Positions 50,950-60,001 of a DNA stretch of 64,000 nucleotides are shown piece after piece; positions within the stretch are counted from its first letter, which is position 1; every line of letters starts with the position of its first letter. Source of the DNA: Clostridia bacterium (GTDB taxonomy: Bacteria > Bacillota > Clostridia > Oscillospirales > Acutalibacteraceae); the NCBI GenBank assembly GCA_017380575.1, contig JAFODS010000067.1, positions 1 to 64,000 on the forward strand. The letters run 5' to 3'. A program made the position numbers and the translations under genes. The notes below the pieces were generated by a model, which ran no database searches, was not told the origin of the DNA, and was given only the letters and a program-made list of their open reading frames with translations.

Positions 50950-51554
50950 TACTTATTTACCTCACTTAAAATTTTATTTCTTCTGCTTACTTTGAGTTTT
51001 TCAGCAAAAATTATTGTTTTAACGTCTCTTACAGCATCCATAAGATCGTCATTAACTACAACGTAATCATACTCACAGATTCTTTCAAGCTCACTGCATG
51101 CAATATCGAGTCTGCGTCTGACATCTTCGTCGTCCTCGCTACCTCTGTTGCGCAAACGCTCTTCAAGAACCTGCTTGTTCGGCGGTGTAAGGAAAATACT
51201 TACAGCATCAGGATAAAGCTTTCTGATATTACCAGCTCCCTGTACTTCGATTTTCAATACAACCACTTTGTTTTCATTAAGCCAATTATCGACCGGAGCC
51301 TTCGGCGTGCCGTAATAATTATTACCATACTTAGCATATTCGAGCATTTTTCCCTCTTCAATTGCTGAAACGAAACAATCCTCGTCAACAAAAAGGTAAT
51401 CAACACCGTCTTTTTCGTTATCTCTCGGTTTTCTTGTGGTCATTGAAACTGACTGTACAAGACCAATATCAAGCTTAAATAACTCAGCGAGAACCGTGTC
51501 CTTGCCCGAACCTGAAGGACCTGAGAGAACAACAAGCAAGCCATCATTATGCAT
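50949..51554 (-). CDS. gmk: Guanylate kinase
   Basis: Converts GMP to GDP. The 201-residue product starts [16 protein letters not shown] with the P-loop, then [19 protein letters not shown] for GMP binding and the LID region. ATG 51554 is chosen because GGAGG inside the end of remA lies 9 nt upstream; ATG 51560 is an alternative. It overlaps remA by 8 nt. Gly-Lys-Asp in place of the usual GKS/T at the P-loop end is seen in Gram-positive enzymes too. Confidence 0.94.
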   Translation of the reverse strand: MHNDGLLVVLSGPSGSGKDTVLAELFKLDIGLVQSVSMTTRKPRDNEKDGVDYLFVDEDCFVSAIEEGKMLEYAKYGNNYYGTPKAPVDNWLNENKVVVLKIEVQGAGNIRKLYPDAVSIFLTPPNKQVLEERLRNRGSEDDEDVRRRLDIACSELERICEYDYVVVNDDLMDAVRDVKTIIFAEKLKVSRRNKILSEVNK

Positions 51555-51813
51555 CTTCATCGTCCTCCTCATAATCCTTTTCTTCATCAAGCCTGTTGGC
51601 AACAGTTTCAGCCTGAAGATACGTGAGAATAACCTGATCACAGTCAGTTATTATAACCGCACGTGTACGTCTACCGTGTGTAGCATCAATAAGTGTGCCG
51701 TTTTCTTTGCACACCTGAACAATTCGCTTAATAGGTGCAGACTCAGGGCTTATTATTGCGATAATACGCTCAGCGTTGACCATATTACCAAAACCTATAT
51801 TAATCAGTTTCAT
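51547..51813 (-). CDS. remA: RemA family regulator (DUF370)
   Basis: An 88-residue DNA-binding protein; Bacillus RemA activates biofilm matrix and other genes. The first 75 residues match the family throughout ([20 protein letters not shown], then [20 protein letters not shown]-equivalent [16 protein letters not shown]). The last 12 residues are almost all Asp/Glu, an acidic tail longer than the Bacillus form. It sits between yicC and gmk, the conserved position. Confidence 0.93.
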   Translation of the reverse strand: MKLINIGFGNMVNAERIIAIISPESAPIKRIVQVCKENGTLIDATHGRRTRAVIITDCDQVILTYLQAETVANRLDEEKDYEEDDEDA

Positions 51814-51823
51814 AACAAACTCC

Positions 51824-52702
51824 TTACTCTATATTCTGAACCTGTTCACGAATTTTCTCGACTTCAGACTTGATATCAAGCACACAGCGTGCAATTTCAA
51901 CATCACAAGCCTTTGAACCGATTGTATTAGCTTCACGGTTAATTTCCTGAACAAGGAAATCCATTTTTCTGCCGATAGCTTCTTCAGACTCGAAAAATCC
52001 TTTAAGCTGTTCAAGATGGCTTCTGAGACGAACCGTTTCTTCCGCCACAGCAATTTTGTCAGCGTATATTGCAGCTTCAGTAAGAATTCGTGCTTCATCA
52101 ACATTAACACCTGAAAGCACATCATTCATTCTTGCAAGAAGCTTTTGTGTATATTCCTTAACCGTTTCAGGTGAACGTGATTCAACATATTCAACCTTTT
52201 CAAGGATATTGTCAGCACGCGAACAGATGTCATCGCGAAGCTTTTCACCCTCAACCTTACGCATTGAAATAAACTTATCTACTGCAGTTTCTGCAACAGA
52301 TTTAACCGCACTCCAGATTTTCTCTTCATCTGCTTCTTCCTTACGGATAAGCAATACATCATTAAATCGAGCAAGAATTCCCGCATTGAGATTATTATCT
52401 ATACCATACGATTCAGAAAGCGACTTGAAAGCTTCAACATAACCTTTAGCAAGAGAGTGATTAATTTCAACAACTACACTGTCATCCTCAAGGTTGTCCA
52501 CCTGAACATAGCACTCAATCTTACCACGTGCAACTTTTGACTGCACAAAGCTTTTAAGCTTCTCATCAAGAAAGCCGTAAATCCTCGGAGTCCTTGATGA
52601 AAAGTCAAAATATCTGTGATTAACACTTTTAATTTCAACAGTTATGTTCATCGAATCAATTGTTTCCTGATGACGACCATAACCTGTCATACTTCTTACC
52701 AT
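51824..52702 (-). CDS. YicC/YloC family endoribonuclease
   Basis: A 292-residue protein with [12 protein letters not shown] at the start, [19 protein letters not shown] and the C-terminal DUF1732 region [22 protein letters not shown]. YicC proteins are RNases or RNA-decay adapters. It leads the remA-gmk-rpoZ block, as in Bacillus. The gap to remA is 10 nt. Confidence 0.95.
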   Translation of the reverse strand: MVRSMTGYGRHQETIDSMNITVEIKSVNHRYFDFSSRTPRIYGFLDEKLKSFVQSKVARGKIECYVQVDNLEDDSVVVEINHSLAKGYVEAFKSLSESYGIDNNLNAGILARFNDVLLIRKEEADEEKIWSAVKSVAETAVDKFISMRKVEGEKLRDDICSRADNILEKVEYVESRSPETVKEYTQKLLARMNDVLSGVNVDEARILTEAAIYADKIAVAEETVRLRSHLEQLKGFFESEEAIGRKMDFLVQEINREANTIGSKACDVEIARCVLDIKSEVEKIREQVQNIE

Positions 52703-52713
52703 ATTAATACCTC

Positions 52714-53082
52714 TTATTTTCCTTTACAACAACTTCCTTGTAACAACGTCGGAATGTCTCCCGAAAGAACACCGTTATTATCTTCAAATCCTAAAGCAAC
52801 CGCAACTTCAACACCTTTGTCAGCTTTGTACTCTGCCATATAAACATTGCGGTTTCCGCCATAATTAAGTGCACTTCTTATAAGACCTTCAATAGTTTCA
52901 GGATCGTTGTCATATGAATCAACATACAGTATTTCCATTGAATAACCGTTGAGTCGGAACACGCATTTACCACACTCTCTGTTGTCATCCGAAAGGTCGT
53001 AACCAATATAACCCGCAAGAGTATTATCTTCACGAAAAGGTAAGCCTAACTCATTGTAATTCAACGGTACAAATTTAAGCAT
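52714..53082 (-). CDS. Hypothetical protein with GNAT-like tail
   Basis: A 122-residue soluble protein. The second half (IEGLIRSALNYGGNRNVYMAE, then VAVALGFEDNNG) resembles the end of a GNAT fold, but the acetyl-CoA loop is missing. The C-terminus is GSCCKGK, a double Cys that could bind metal or be modified. ATG 53082 is chosen by GGAG 7 nt upstream; a TTG at 53088 is the alternative. It is between rluB and yicC with small gaps, so it is expressed with them. Function unknown. Confidence 0.65.
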   Translation of the reverse strand: MLKFVPLNYNELGLPFREDNTLAGYIGYDLSDDNRECGKCVFRLNGYSMEILYVDSYDNDPETIEGLIRSALNYGGNRNVYMAEYKADKGVEVAVALGFEDNNGVLSGDIPTLLQGSCCKGK

Positions 53083-53092
53083 AAACAAGCTC

Positions 53093-53836
53093 CTAAAATT
53101 TATTTACACGCATACCTGAAGAAACCTTAAGACGGTGAACCTCATCTTCGGTAAGATTACGCCACTTTCCCTGAGGAAGCATACCAAGCTTCAGAGAACC
53201 GATATGGGTACGCTTAAGACGAGCCACTTCAAGACCGAGAGCCTCGCACATACGGCGTATCTGACGGTTTCTGCCTTCATGCAAAATCACTTCAAGTACA
53301 ACTCTGTTATCGCTTTTTTCAATAATGTGAGCATCAGCCGGTGCAGTTTTTCTGCCGTCAATTTCAATACCTTCATTGAAAGCAACAAGCTGATCCTCTG
53401 TAACATCGGGACGTACGGTTACTCTGTATGTTTTAGGCACATGCTTTGACGGATGGGTAAGATAATTGGCAAACTCACCGTCATTTGTCATAATAAGCAG
53501 ACCCTCAGAATCTCTGTCAAGTCTTCCGACAGGATAAACTCGCGCACCAACATCTTTAACAAGCTCAGCAACACATTTTCTTCCGAGCTCATCTTCCATT
53601 GTAGTAATAAAGCCTCTCGGCTTATGAAGCATAATATAATAATGCTTTTTAGAAGACACTATCTTCTTTCCGCTAACAGTAACCGTATCACGCTTGGGAT
53701 TAACCTTGTCGCCAAGTCCCGCCACCTTACCGTTAACCTTAACCTTGCCCGAAGCAATAAGTTCTTCGGATTTTCTGCGAGAAGCTACCGCACACTGCGA
53801 TAAATACTTCTGAAGCCTGATTCTATCATCAGTCAT
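53093..53836 (-). CDS. rluB: 23S rRNA pseudouridine synthase RluB
   Basis: A 247-residue RluB/RsuA-type enzyme: an N-terminal S4 RNA-binding domain (RLQKYLSQCAVASRRKSEELI), then the catalytic GRLDRDSEGLLIMTNDGEF with the active-site Asp and a closing EGRNRQIRRMCEALGLEV. Family modifies position 2605 of 23S rRNA. It follows dacF in one run, a standard clostridial pair. Confidence 0.93.
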   Translation of the reverse strand: MTDDRIRLQKYLSQCAVASRRKSEELIASGKVKVNGKVAGLGDKVNPKRDTVTVSGKKIVSSKKHYYIMLHKPRGFITTMEDELGRKCVAELVKDVGARVYPVGRLDRDSEGLLIMTNDGEFANYLTHPSKHVPKTYRVTVRPDVTEDQLVAFNEGIEIDGRKTAPADAHIIEKSDNRVVLEVILHEGRNRQIRRMCEALGLEVARLKRTHIGSLKLGMLPQGKWRNLTEDEVHRLKVSSGMRVNKF

Positions 53837-53860
53837 TTTATTTCTCCTTTAATCTGTTAA

Positions 53861-54916
53861 CTACATTCTCTGTACACTTTCATTCACTACAATCGGTTGT
53901 GTTTCTACAACAGCACCGTTAAGATAATACTCACAATATCCTACAACTGTCCCGGATGTAATCGGAGCATAAACAAACTTATCAAGAAACAGTCTGTAAT
54001 AACTATTCTGAGAATCCAAATAAGAGTAAACAAATGGTTTAACGTTTATGCTGACCGAATTTTCTACTCCACCTACAACAGAAATTTTCGACGGTAGAGC
54101 AGGCCTTACAACACATTCTTTTAATCTTAAAAAGCCATAATCAAGCATTTTGATATGGTCATTCCAATCGTCAGGTGCATTTAACGTAACCGCAACCAGT
54201 TCGGCTGAATCTTTTTTCGCATAGGACACCAGACACCTTCCGCTTTTTTTCGTGAATCCTGTTTTTATTCCCAAGGCACCATCGTAAAGATTAAGCAACT
54301 TATTGTGATTATACAGCTTTCTCCGGTACGGTGGATTACCGAATGTTACAGAAACACTCTCAGAAGAGCACACCGAAACAAACTTCGGGTTCTTAACTGC
54401 TGCTGCCCCTAAAAGTGCCATATCATAAGCAGTAGAAAAATGTTCATCCGCGTCAAGACCCGAAGGCGTTACAAAAGAAGTGTTTTTCATCCCTATTTCA
54501 GTGGCACGATTATTCATCATCGATGCAAAATTTTCAATACTGTCACCAAGAAAGAACGCTGTAACATTTGCTGTATCATTTCCCGAAGACAACATCATAC
54601 CGTAAACTAGCTCATTTAAAGAAACACTGTCACCGTCAACAAGACCCATTGATGTACCTTCAACCTTCAGCATATCGTCCGAAACAACAATCTCACTCTG
54701 CAGTTTACCTGACTCTACCGCAAGCAAAGCAGTCATAATTTTTGTTGTACTTGCCATTGAATGCCTCATATCAGCATTTTTAGAGAACAAAACCTCACCT
54801 GTTTGCACATTAAGAACAACAGCACACTCAGCCGAAAGTGATCTGTCATTTAAGGCAGAAACTCTCAGCACGCAAATCGAAAGTATTACACAAAATGATA
54901 TTAACTTTTTAATCAT
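53861..54916 (-). CDS. D-alanyl-D-alanine carboxypeptidase, DacF-like
   Basis: A 351-residue exported serine peptidase with a signal peptide at 1-21. The penicilloyl-serine motifs are MASTTK (Ser56-Lys59), SSGNDTAN (the SxN motif) and KTGFTKKSGR (KTG). The C-terminal beta domain (PBP5_C-like) follows. It trims D-Ala from stem pentapeptides; DacF acts in spore cortex, and the neighbours gerW and rluB support that branch. ATG 54916 has GGTGG 4 nt upstream. A short G/C hairpin at 54926-54948 lies ahead. Confidence 0.9.
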   Translation of the reverse strand: MIKKLISFCVILSICVLRVSALNDRSLSAECAVVLNVQTGEVLFSKNADMRHSMASTTKIMTALLAVESGKLQSEIVVSDDMLKVEGTSMGLVDGDSVSLNELVYGMMLSSGNDTANVTAFFLGDSIENFASMMNNRATEIGMKNTSFVTPSGLDADEHFSTAYDMALLGAAAVKNPKFVSVCSSESVSVTFGNPPYRRKLYNHNKLLNLYDGALGIKTGFTKKSGRCLVSYAKKDSAELVAVTLNAPDDWNDHIKMLDYGFLRLKECVVRPALPSKISVVGGVENSVSINVKPFVYSYLDSQNSYYRLFLDKFVYAPITSGTVVGYCEYYLNGAVVETQPIVVNESVQRM

Positions 54917-54971
54917 ACAACCACCTGCCCGTAAATTATATGCGGGCAAAGGCAGTTTTATTTAATATGAA

Positions 54972-55391
54972 TTATTCGATATCTTCAAAAACAGAATCAA
55001 CAACATCAGTTGTCTTGTCTGACTTGAACTTTGTAACAACGTCAGTTACCTTGTTAACAACATCGGGAACCATGCTGATGATTCTTTCTGCTGAATTTTC
55101 TGCACCCTCCGATACGTACTTAACGCTTACGTCACCGTCCTTGATAACAAGGAAAGCTACGGGAGAGATTGTTACACCGGCACCGCCGCCGCCGCCAAAG
55201 AGTTCCTTTGATGTTTTTGTCGGGAAATCAGAACCGCCTGAAGCAAAACCATATGTAACTTTTGAAATCGGAATAATTCTAATACCCTCACCTGCATCGA
55301 TTGTATCACCGATAATTGTCTGGCAATCAACCATTTCCTTAATTCTGTCAATAGCTGTTGCTAAAATTCCTGATGCTGACTGATCTTTCAT
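54972..55391 (-). CDS. gerW: GerW (YtfJ) family sporulation protein
   Basis: A 139-residue protein needed for proper germination in Bacillus. Family features are the N-terminal helix, QTIIGDTIDAGEGIRIIPISKVTYGFASGG, the Gly-rich GGGGGAGVTISPVAFLVI and a long C-terminal amphipathic helix. It overlaps the DUF2953 gene by 4 nt (ATGA), the usual ytfI-ytfJ pair. Confidence 0.92.
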   Translation of the reverse strand: MKDQSASGILATAIDRIKEMVDCQTIIGDTIDAGEGIRIIPISKVTYGFASGGSDFPTKTSKELFGGGGGAGVTISPVAFLVIKDGDVSVKYVSEGAENSAERIISMVPDVVNKVTDVVTKFKSDKTTDVVDSVFEDIE

Positions 55392-56089
55392 TGTTCTTGT
55401 CCGCCTTTCAAATTATTGTTTTTCTTTTTAGCTTTTAAATATACAAGTAATGCTTTTACAAGCCTTACCACAAGTCGGAATACAAACGCAATTCCGGCAT
55501 TGATTACACTTCTCGGGATAAGTGCAACTTTCGTTTCAAACTCACCCTTCGTTTTATCTCCGCAATATTCTGCCCAAATATTCACATCGTAATCTTTAAC
55601 GTGACATGATGAACAAATGAAGCCCAGCGGAGGATAAATCATCTGACAAAACTTACCGTACTTAATCGCAGTCTGTGCTGCATCACCCTCGGTAACCCAT
55701 ATTCTTATCCTGAGCTTTTTTATATAAATACTTTTAAGAAAACCTTTGGAAAACTTTCCGAGATATGATGCAACGTTATTTATAAGTTCTACTATACCGA
55801 GCACACCCTGATCTTCGTAAAAAATCTTAATCGGGTTTTCTTTTTTAGCTGTATTGGCAACAGGCGTTTCAGCGGGTGCAGTTTCAGCCTGTGTTTTTTC
55901 CTGTTTCGGCTTTTTTTCTTTTTTCGGTTTCTTTTTGCTTTCATCTTTAGGAAGAATGTTAAATTTAACAAACAACCATGACACTCTGAGCTTAAAAACA
56001 TCGCCATATTCCATATCAAGAACAACAGGAATGCTCAGTACTGCAATAAAAAACAAAACTACGCCGAGAATTATGTACAGGGCTGTCAT
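55388..56089 (-). CDS. DUF2953 (YtfI-like) membrane protein
   Basis: A 233-residue protein: one N-terminal membrane helix (2-22), a lysine/proline linker (KKKPKKEKKPKQ near 50-62), then a domain with ICSSCHVKDYDVNIWAEYCGD and a C-terminal helix (FVFRLVVRLVKALLVYL). ATG 56089 is chosen for GGAGG 8 nt upstream. It lies between scpB and gerW and is co-translated with gerW. Role unknown, likely spore-envelope related. Confidence 0.85.
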   Translation of the reverse strand: MTALYIILGVVLFFIAVLSIPVVLDMEYGDVFKLRVSWLFVKFNILPKDESKKKPKKEKKPKQEKTQAETAPAETPVANTAKKENPIKIFYEDQGVLGIVELINNVASYLGKFSKGFLKSIYIKKLRIRIWVTEGDAAQTAIKYGKFCQMIYPPLGFICSSCHVKDYDVNIWAEYCGDKTKGEFETKVALIPRSVINAGIAFVFRLVVRLVKALLVYLKAKKKNNNLKGGQEQ

Positions 56090-56101
56090 AAACAACACCT
56101 C

Positions 56102-56731
56102 CTATTCAACATCTTCAACTGCCTGGATTTCTCCTGTGATTGCTGTGTTTTCAATTATCTGACCGTCATCAAGATTAATTTCAAGCTGATTGGGAAGTTC
56201 ATCGTTCTTAGGCATATCCTCGTGATCAGGTAATTCAGGGAGTTCTGAAAGGTTATTAACACAGAAACATTTCAGAAACTCCGGTGTTGTACCGTAAATA
56301 AGCGGTCTGCCCGGCAAATCAAGTCTTCCTCGTTCTTCAACAAGCCCTTTAAGGATCAAAGTCTGAATTACACCTGAGCAATCAACGCCTCTCACCTGCT
56401 CAATAAAAGCTTTTGTAACAGGCTGGTTATATGCAATAACTGCAAGCACTTCAAAAGCTGCGTTAGAAAGCGGTGCATTCTTTTTAATTTCAAGAACAGC
56501 TCTTACTTCATCAGCATACTTCTGACGTGTGCAAAGCTGATAAAGGTCATCCATTCTCACAAGACATATTCCACTCTCATTTTCGTCAAGAGCTCTACCA
56601 AGTTCTATCAGAACAGATTCAACCATTTCTTTTTCTATTTCAAGCGCTTCAGCAATTCTTTCAAGTTCAAGCGGCTCACCTGCCGCAAAAAGAATAGCTT
56701 CAACAGCAGCCTGCAAATCATTCATTTTCAT
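56102..56731 (-). CDS. scpB: Segregation and condensation protein B
   Basis: A 209-residue SMC-complex subunit of two winged helices: LQAAVEAILFAAGEPLELERIAEALEI, then YNQPVTKAFIEQVRGVDCSGVI and LPGRPLIYGTTPEFL. An acidic tail of about 40 residues follows. ATG 56731 is taken; ATG 56725 is possible. It overlaps scpA by 14 nt. Confidence 0.94.
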   Translation of the reverse strand: MKMNDLQAAVEAILFAAGEPLELERIAEALEIEKEMVESVLIELGRALDENESGICLVRMDDLYQLCTRQKYADEVRAVLEIKKNAPLSNAAFEVLAVIAYNQPVTKAFIEQVRGVDCSGVIQTLILKGLVEERGRLDLPGRPLIYGTTPEFLKCFCVNNLSELPELPDHEDMPKNDELPNQLEINLDDGQIIENTAITGEIQAVEDVE

Positions 56732-57470
56732 CCGCGTAGTGTTCCTCCACATCAAAGTTAATATCCGAATCGACCATTTCTACTTCAAGATCTCCCTCAA
56801 CATCATTAAGAACAATTTTCTTATCTTTTGTAAGTGAAAGTAAAGCAAGGAAGGTTGCAACCATCTCCGAACGTGATTCAGCTTTTTCGAAGAATGTTTT
56901 AAATCGTTGCTTTTTTCTTTTAAAAAGCTTGTCCATAATAAAACCGACACGCTCTTTAATCGGCACAATCTTATGTGCGACAATACCTGAAAAAGCTTCA
57001 ATCGGTGGCGGAAGATTTCTTTTTCCCCTTACGACAGCCGCAAGATAAGCTTTAATAAGTTCAAACGGTTCATGAAGTCTTGTATATGTCATATCCGGTG
57101 CAAATTTTTCCGGTTTACGTGAGTGGTAATCAAAACCGTCCGCAATTTCAGAAAGCTTCTGTGCCATAAGCTTACAGTCTTTATATTCAGAAAGTTCACC
57201 CTGCAATTCAGTTTTAAGAGCATCCGCTTCTTCCTCATGCACAGGTAATAAAGAAACCGTCTTTATATATACAAGTCTCGCAGCCATCTCAAGGAACTCA
57301 CTTGCAACTTCCATATCCTCTTCCTGCATTTGACGGACATAGTCAAGATACTGTTCAACAAGAAGAAGAATCGGAATATCGTTAATATCAATTTTATGTT
57401 TACTTATGAGATGCAGCAAAAGATCCATCGGACCTTCAAACACATCCAATTTATAGGAAATTGTTTCCAT
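56718..57470 (-). CDS. scpA: Segregation and condensation protein A (kleisin)
   Basis: The 250-residue kleisin bridging SMC heads. It starts YKLDVFEGPMDLLLHLISKHKIDINDIPI, continues EFLEMAARLVYIKTVSLLP, and ends in the winged helix that binds SMC (MVATFLALLSLTKDKKIVL). The middle part is the loop binding ScpB. Adjacent to scpB in every Firmicute of this type. Confidence 0.95.
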   Translation of the reverse strand: METISYKLDVFEGPMDLLLHLISKHKIDINDIPILLLVEQYLDYVRQMQEEDMEVASEFLEMAARLVYIKTVSLLPVHEEEADALKTELQGELSEYKDCKLMAQKLSEIADGFDYHSRKPEKFAPDMTYTRLHEPFELIKAYLAAVVRGKRNLPPPIEAFSGIVAHKIVPIKERVGFIMDKLFKRKKQRFKTFFEKAESRSEMVATFLALLSLTKDKKIVLNDVEGDLEVEMVDSDINFDVEEHYADENE

Positions 57471-57480
57471 AAACTACTCC

Positions 57481-58161
57481 TTAGAAAATGAGTTCAAAAA
57501 ACATACAGAACAAATTAAAAACAAGATTTGAAAGCTGCACAAGCGGTGTAGTTAAAATACCCGTGAACAGTAACAACATTATCCCGAGAGAAATATACCT
57601 TTCATACTTCATTACGGAAAAATAATACTTTGTCGGTAAAAACACAAATAAAATTCGTGAACCGTCAAGCGGTGGAACCGGAAGCAAATTAAATACTGCG
57701 AGATTGATATTTATCGACGTAACAAAATAAAGAAAATAATACGCAGACGATACAAAAATGTGATCATTCGCTCCAAAAAACTTCTGAACCACAAACATAA
57801 AGAACAAAGAAATAAATGCCATTATCAGGTTTGAAATCGGACCAGCGACAGCAATAAGAGCCATTGCAACCTTTTTGTTTTTCAATTTAGTGTTTCTGAC
57901 ATTGACAGGAACAGGTTCAGCGTAACCGAAACCTACAAGAAAAATCATCAAAGCGCCTATCCAGTTGATGTGTGCAAACGGATTGATTGTAAGTCTGCCC
58001 TTGAGTCTTGCTGTATGATCACCAAGCTTATATGCAATAAAAGCGTGTGCAAATTCATGAATCGGTGTTGTACAGAAAACAACAAACGCACTTGCAGAAA
58101 GGCGTATTATTAAATTAACGATGTCAAAATCGCCAAAATTGCGAAGCAAACTTAAAAGCAT
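57481..58161 (-). CDS. Site-2-type membrane metalloprotease (M50)
   Basis: A 226-residue protease with HEFAH (35-39) in a membrane helix, GAMMIFLVGF-type central helices, and NLLPVPPLDGSRIL with the third zinc ligand Asp. Short compared with RseP, and without a PDZ domain, as in YdiL/YwhC-like S2P. The substrate is unknown. It lies before scpA, a common clostridial location. Confidence 0.9.
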   Translation of the reverse strand: MLLSLLRNFGDFDIVNLIIRLSASAFVVFCTTPIHEFAHAFIAYKLGDHTARLKGRLTINPFAHINWIGALMIFLVGFGYAEPVPVNVRNTKLKNKKVAMALIAVAGPISNLIMAFISLFFMFVVQKFFGANDHIFVSSAYYFLYFVTSININLAVFNLLPVPPLDGSRILFVFLPTKYYFSVMKYERYISLGIMLLLFTGILTTPLVQLSNLVFNLFCMFFELIF

Positions 58162-58173
58162 ATCTTTCTCCCT

Positions 58174-59016
58174 TTACTTATAGGCAGTTACAATACGTTG
58201 TAACCCATTAAAATCATAAATTATTTCGTTTTTTTCGGAATACTCAGAAAAAAGTTCCGATATATAGTCACCCTGATCTTCGGCACATTCAACCATTACA
58301 GCACCGTTTTTATCAAGAAACTCGTTAAGCCAATACGAAGAAAGGAATCGGTAAAAATCATAACCGTCCTCACCGCCGTCAAGTGCGGTCACGGGCTCAC
58401 ATTTCACTTCATCAGAAAGTGTTTCGATATCAGCTTTTCGGATATACGGAGGGTTTGAAACAATAAGGTCGGCAGAAACATCACGCAACAATTCTTTGTC
58501 AAAAAGATCACCCTGTACAGCGACAACGTTATTAACTTCATTGAGTGAAATGTTTTTTGTAAGATAACAAAAAGCATCGTCATATTTTTCAACCGCATAT
58601 ACAGTCGCGTCCGGAATCAGTTTTGCTATACTTATTGCAATACAACCCGAGCCGGAGCACAAATCCACTACAACGGGTTTTTCGATATCTGTTAAATATT
58701 CTTTCGCAAGTTCAACAAGTTTCTCAGTTTCAGGTCTTGGGATAAGAACACCTTTTCCGACACAGAACTCGTTACTCATAAACTCCCATTTACCAAGAAT
58801 ATACTGTAGCGGTTCACCGTTCATTCTTCGATTAATCAATGTAAAATAATATTCAGCTTTCTTAACATCAATTAATTCAGAACGTGATATAAAGAACCGT
58901 GTCGGGTCAATATCTAAAGCGAATTCAAGCAAGCATCTTGCATCAAATTCAGCATCAGTTAACCGGTTGCTTTTGAGCATATCGATGCCTGAACGGTAAG
59001 CCTCATTAATCGTCAT
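58174..59016 (-). CDS. prmC: Release factor glutamine methyltransferase PrmC
   Basis: PrmC methylates the GGQ Gln of release factors. The 280-residue product has the N-terminal helical domain, VLIPRPETEKLVELA, DLCSGSGCIAISIA (SAM) and IVSNPPYIRKAD with catalytic NPPY. ATG 59016 is taken; TTG 59025 is an alternative; neither has a strong ribosome-binding site. prfA, its usual neighbour, is absent here. Confidence 0.95.
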   Translation of the reverse strand: MTINEAYRSGIDMLKSNRLTDAEFDARCLLEFALDIDPTRFFISRSELIDVKKAEYYFTLINRRMNGEPLQYILGKWEFMSNEFCVGKGVLIPRPETEKLVELAKEYLTDIEKPVVVDLCSGSGCIAISIAKLIPDATVYAVEKYDDAFCYLTKNISLNEVNNVVAVQGDLFDKELLRDVSADLIVSNPPYIRKADIETLSDEVKCEPVTALDGGEDGYDFYRFLSSYWLNEFLDKNGAVMVECAEDQGDYISELFSEYSEKNEIIYDFNGLQRIVTAYK

Positions 59017-60001
59017 TGTTTTCAACTTCTGCTTCTTTTTTCAATTCGTTAATATTTTCTTTTTCCATACCAAGAGCAACCTTCAAAGACAAAATACCAA
59101 CTTCAATTATATCGTCTGTAGGCTCTTTTGTAGTAATTCTCTGCATCAGAGTACCCGGAGCAGAGATTATACGGGTAAGAATATTGTCGTGCTTACCTGC
59201 AAGGCGAATCAATTCATAACCAACACTCATAATAAGCGGAAGCAAAAGAACCTTAATTCCCATCCACAGCATTCGCATTTCTTCGTTTCTTAATTGTGGC
59301 CAGATCACAACAACAGTTGTTGAAATCGCAATACTTACAATCAAAGAAAGGAAGATAAAGCTGGTACCACAACGAGGATGGAATCTTTTCTGTTTTTTTA
59401 CATTTTCAACTGTGAGCTCCAAGCCTTTTTCGTAACAGAAAATGGATTTATGCTCCGCTCCGTGATACATAAACAATCGCTTGATATCCTTCATAAGCGA
59501 AGTAAGATACATATAAGTTATGAAAATAATAATTCTCATAACGCCTTCAATAGCCGGTTTCCAGGTATTCATACCCTCTCCGAGAATAAGGTCTGCCACA
59601 AAAGAAGGCAACCACATAAACAGGAAGAAGCCTATGACCATTGCAATAACCATTGATATTACACCGATAACAGCCATCATCTTCGGACCGAAATGATCTG
59701 TAAGCCATTTATCAAGTTTAGACATATCCTCGCCGTCGTCTTCCATAACAGTTGTCTTTTCAGCAGATTCCATCAGACACTTATAACCGAAAATCATCTG
59801 TTCAACAAAGTTTACGGGACCTCTGATAAACGGAATCCTGAAAAATTTATATTTATCTCTGAGAAGAGTAACCTTCTTCAGCTGAGTTTCAATTTTACCG
59901 TCAGGTAATCTTAATGCCATCGCAGTTCCTTCCGGGCCCTGCATCATAACGCCTTCCATCAAGGCCTGACCGCCAACACTGTGTTTCTTATTATCAGGCA
60001 T
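59006..60001 (-). CDS. DUF1385 (YqhQ-like) membrane protein
   Basis: A 331-residue protein starting KKHSVGGQALMEGVMMQGP, the DUF1385 hallmark. It has five or six membrane helices, YHGAEHKSIFCYEKG and a middle HPRCGTSFIF motif with conserved His and Cys, typical of the family. ATG 60001 has GGAGG 9 nt upstream and overlaps the kinase stop by 8 nt. Roles in the YqhQ family are not established. Confidence 0.9.
   Translation of the reverse strand: MPDNKKHSVGGQALMEGVMMQGPEGTAMALRLPDGKIETQLKKVTLLRDKYKFFRIPFIRGPVNFVEQMIFGYKCLMESAEKTTVMEDDGEDMSKLDKWLTDHFGPKMMAVIGVISMVIAMVIGFFLFMWLPSFVADLILGEGMNTWKPAIEGVMRIIIFITYMYLTSLMKDIKRLFMYHGAEHKSIFCYEKGLELTVENVKKQKRFHPRCGTSFIFLSLIVSIAISTTVVVIWPQLRNEEMRMLWMGIKVLLLPLIMSVGYELIRLAGKHDNILTRIISAPGTLMQRITTKEPTDDIIEVGILSLKVALGMEKENINELKKEAEVENNDD

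Noticed and set aside
54926..54948. Hairpin TGCCCG/CGGGCA ahead of the dacF-like gene as a terminator or riboswitch
   Set aside because: Only six base pairs, no T-run and no conserved leader layout; noted as a weak structure only.
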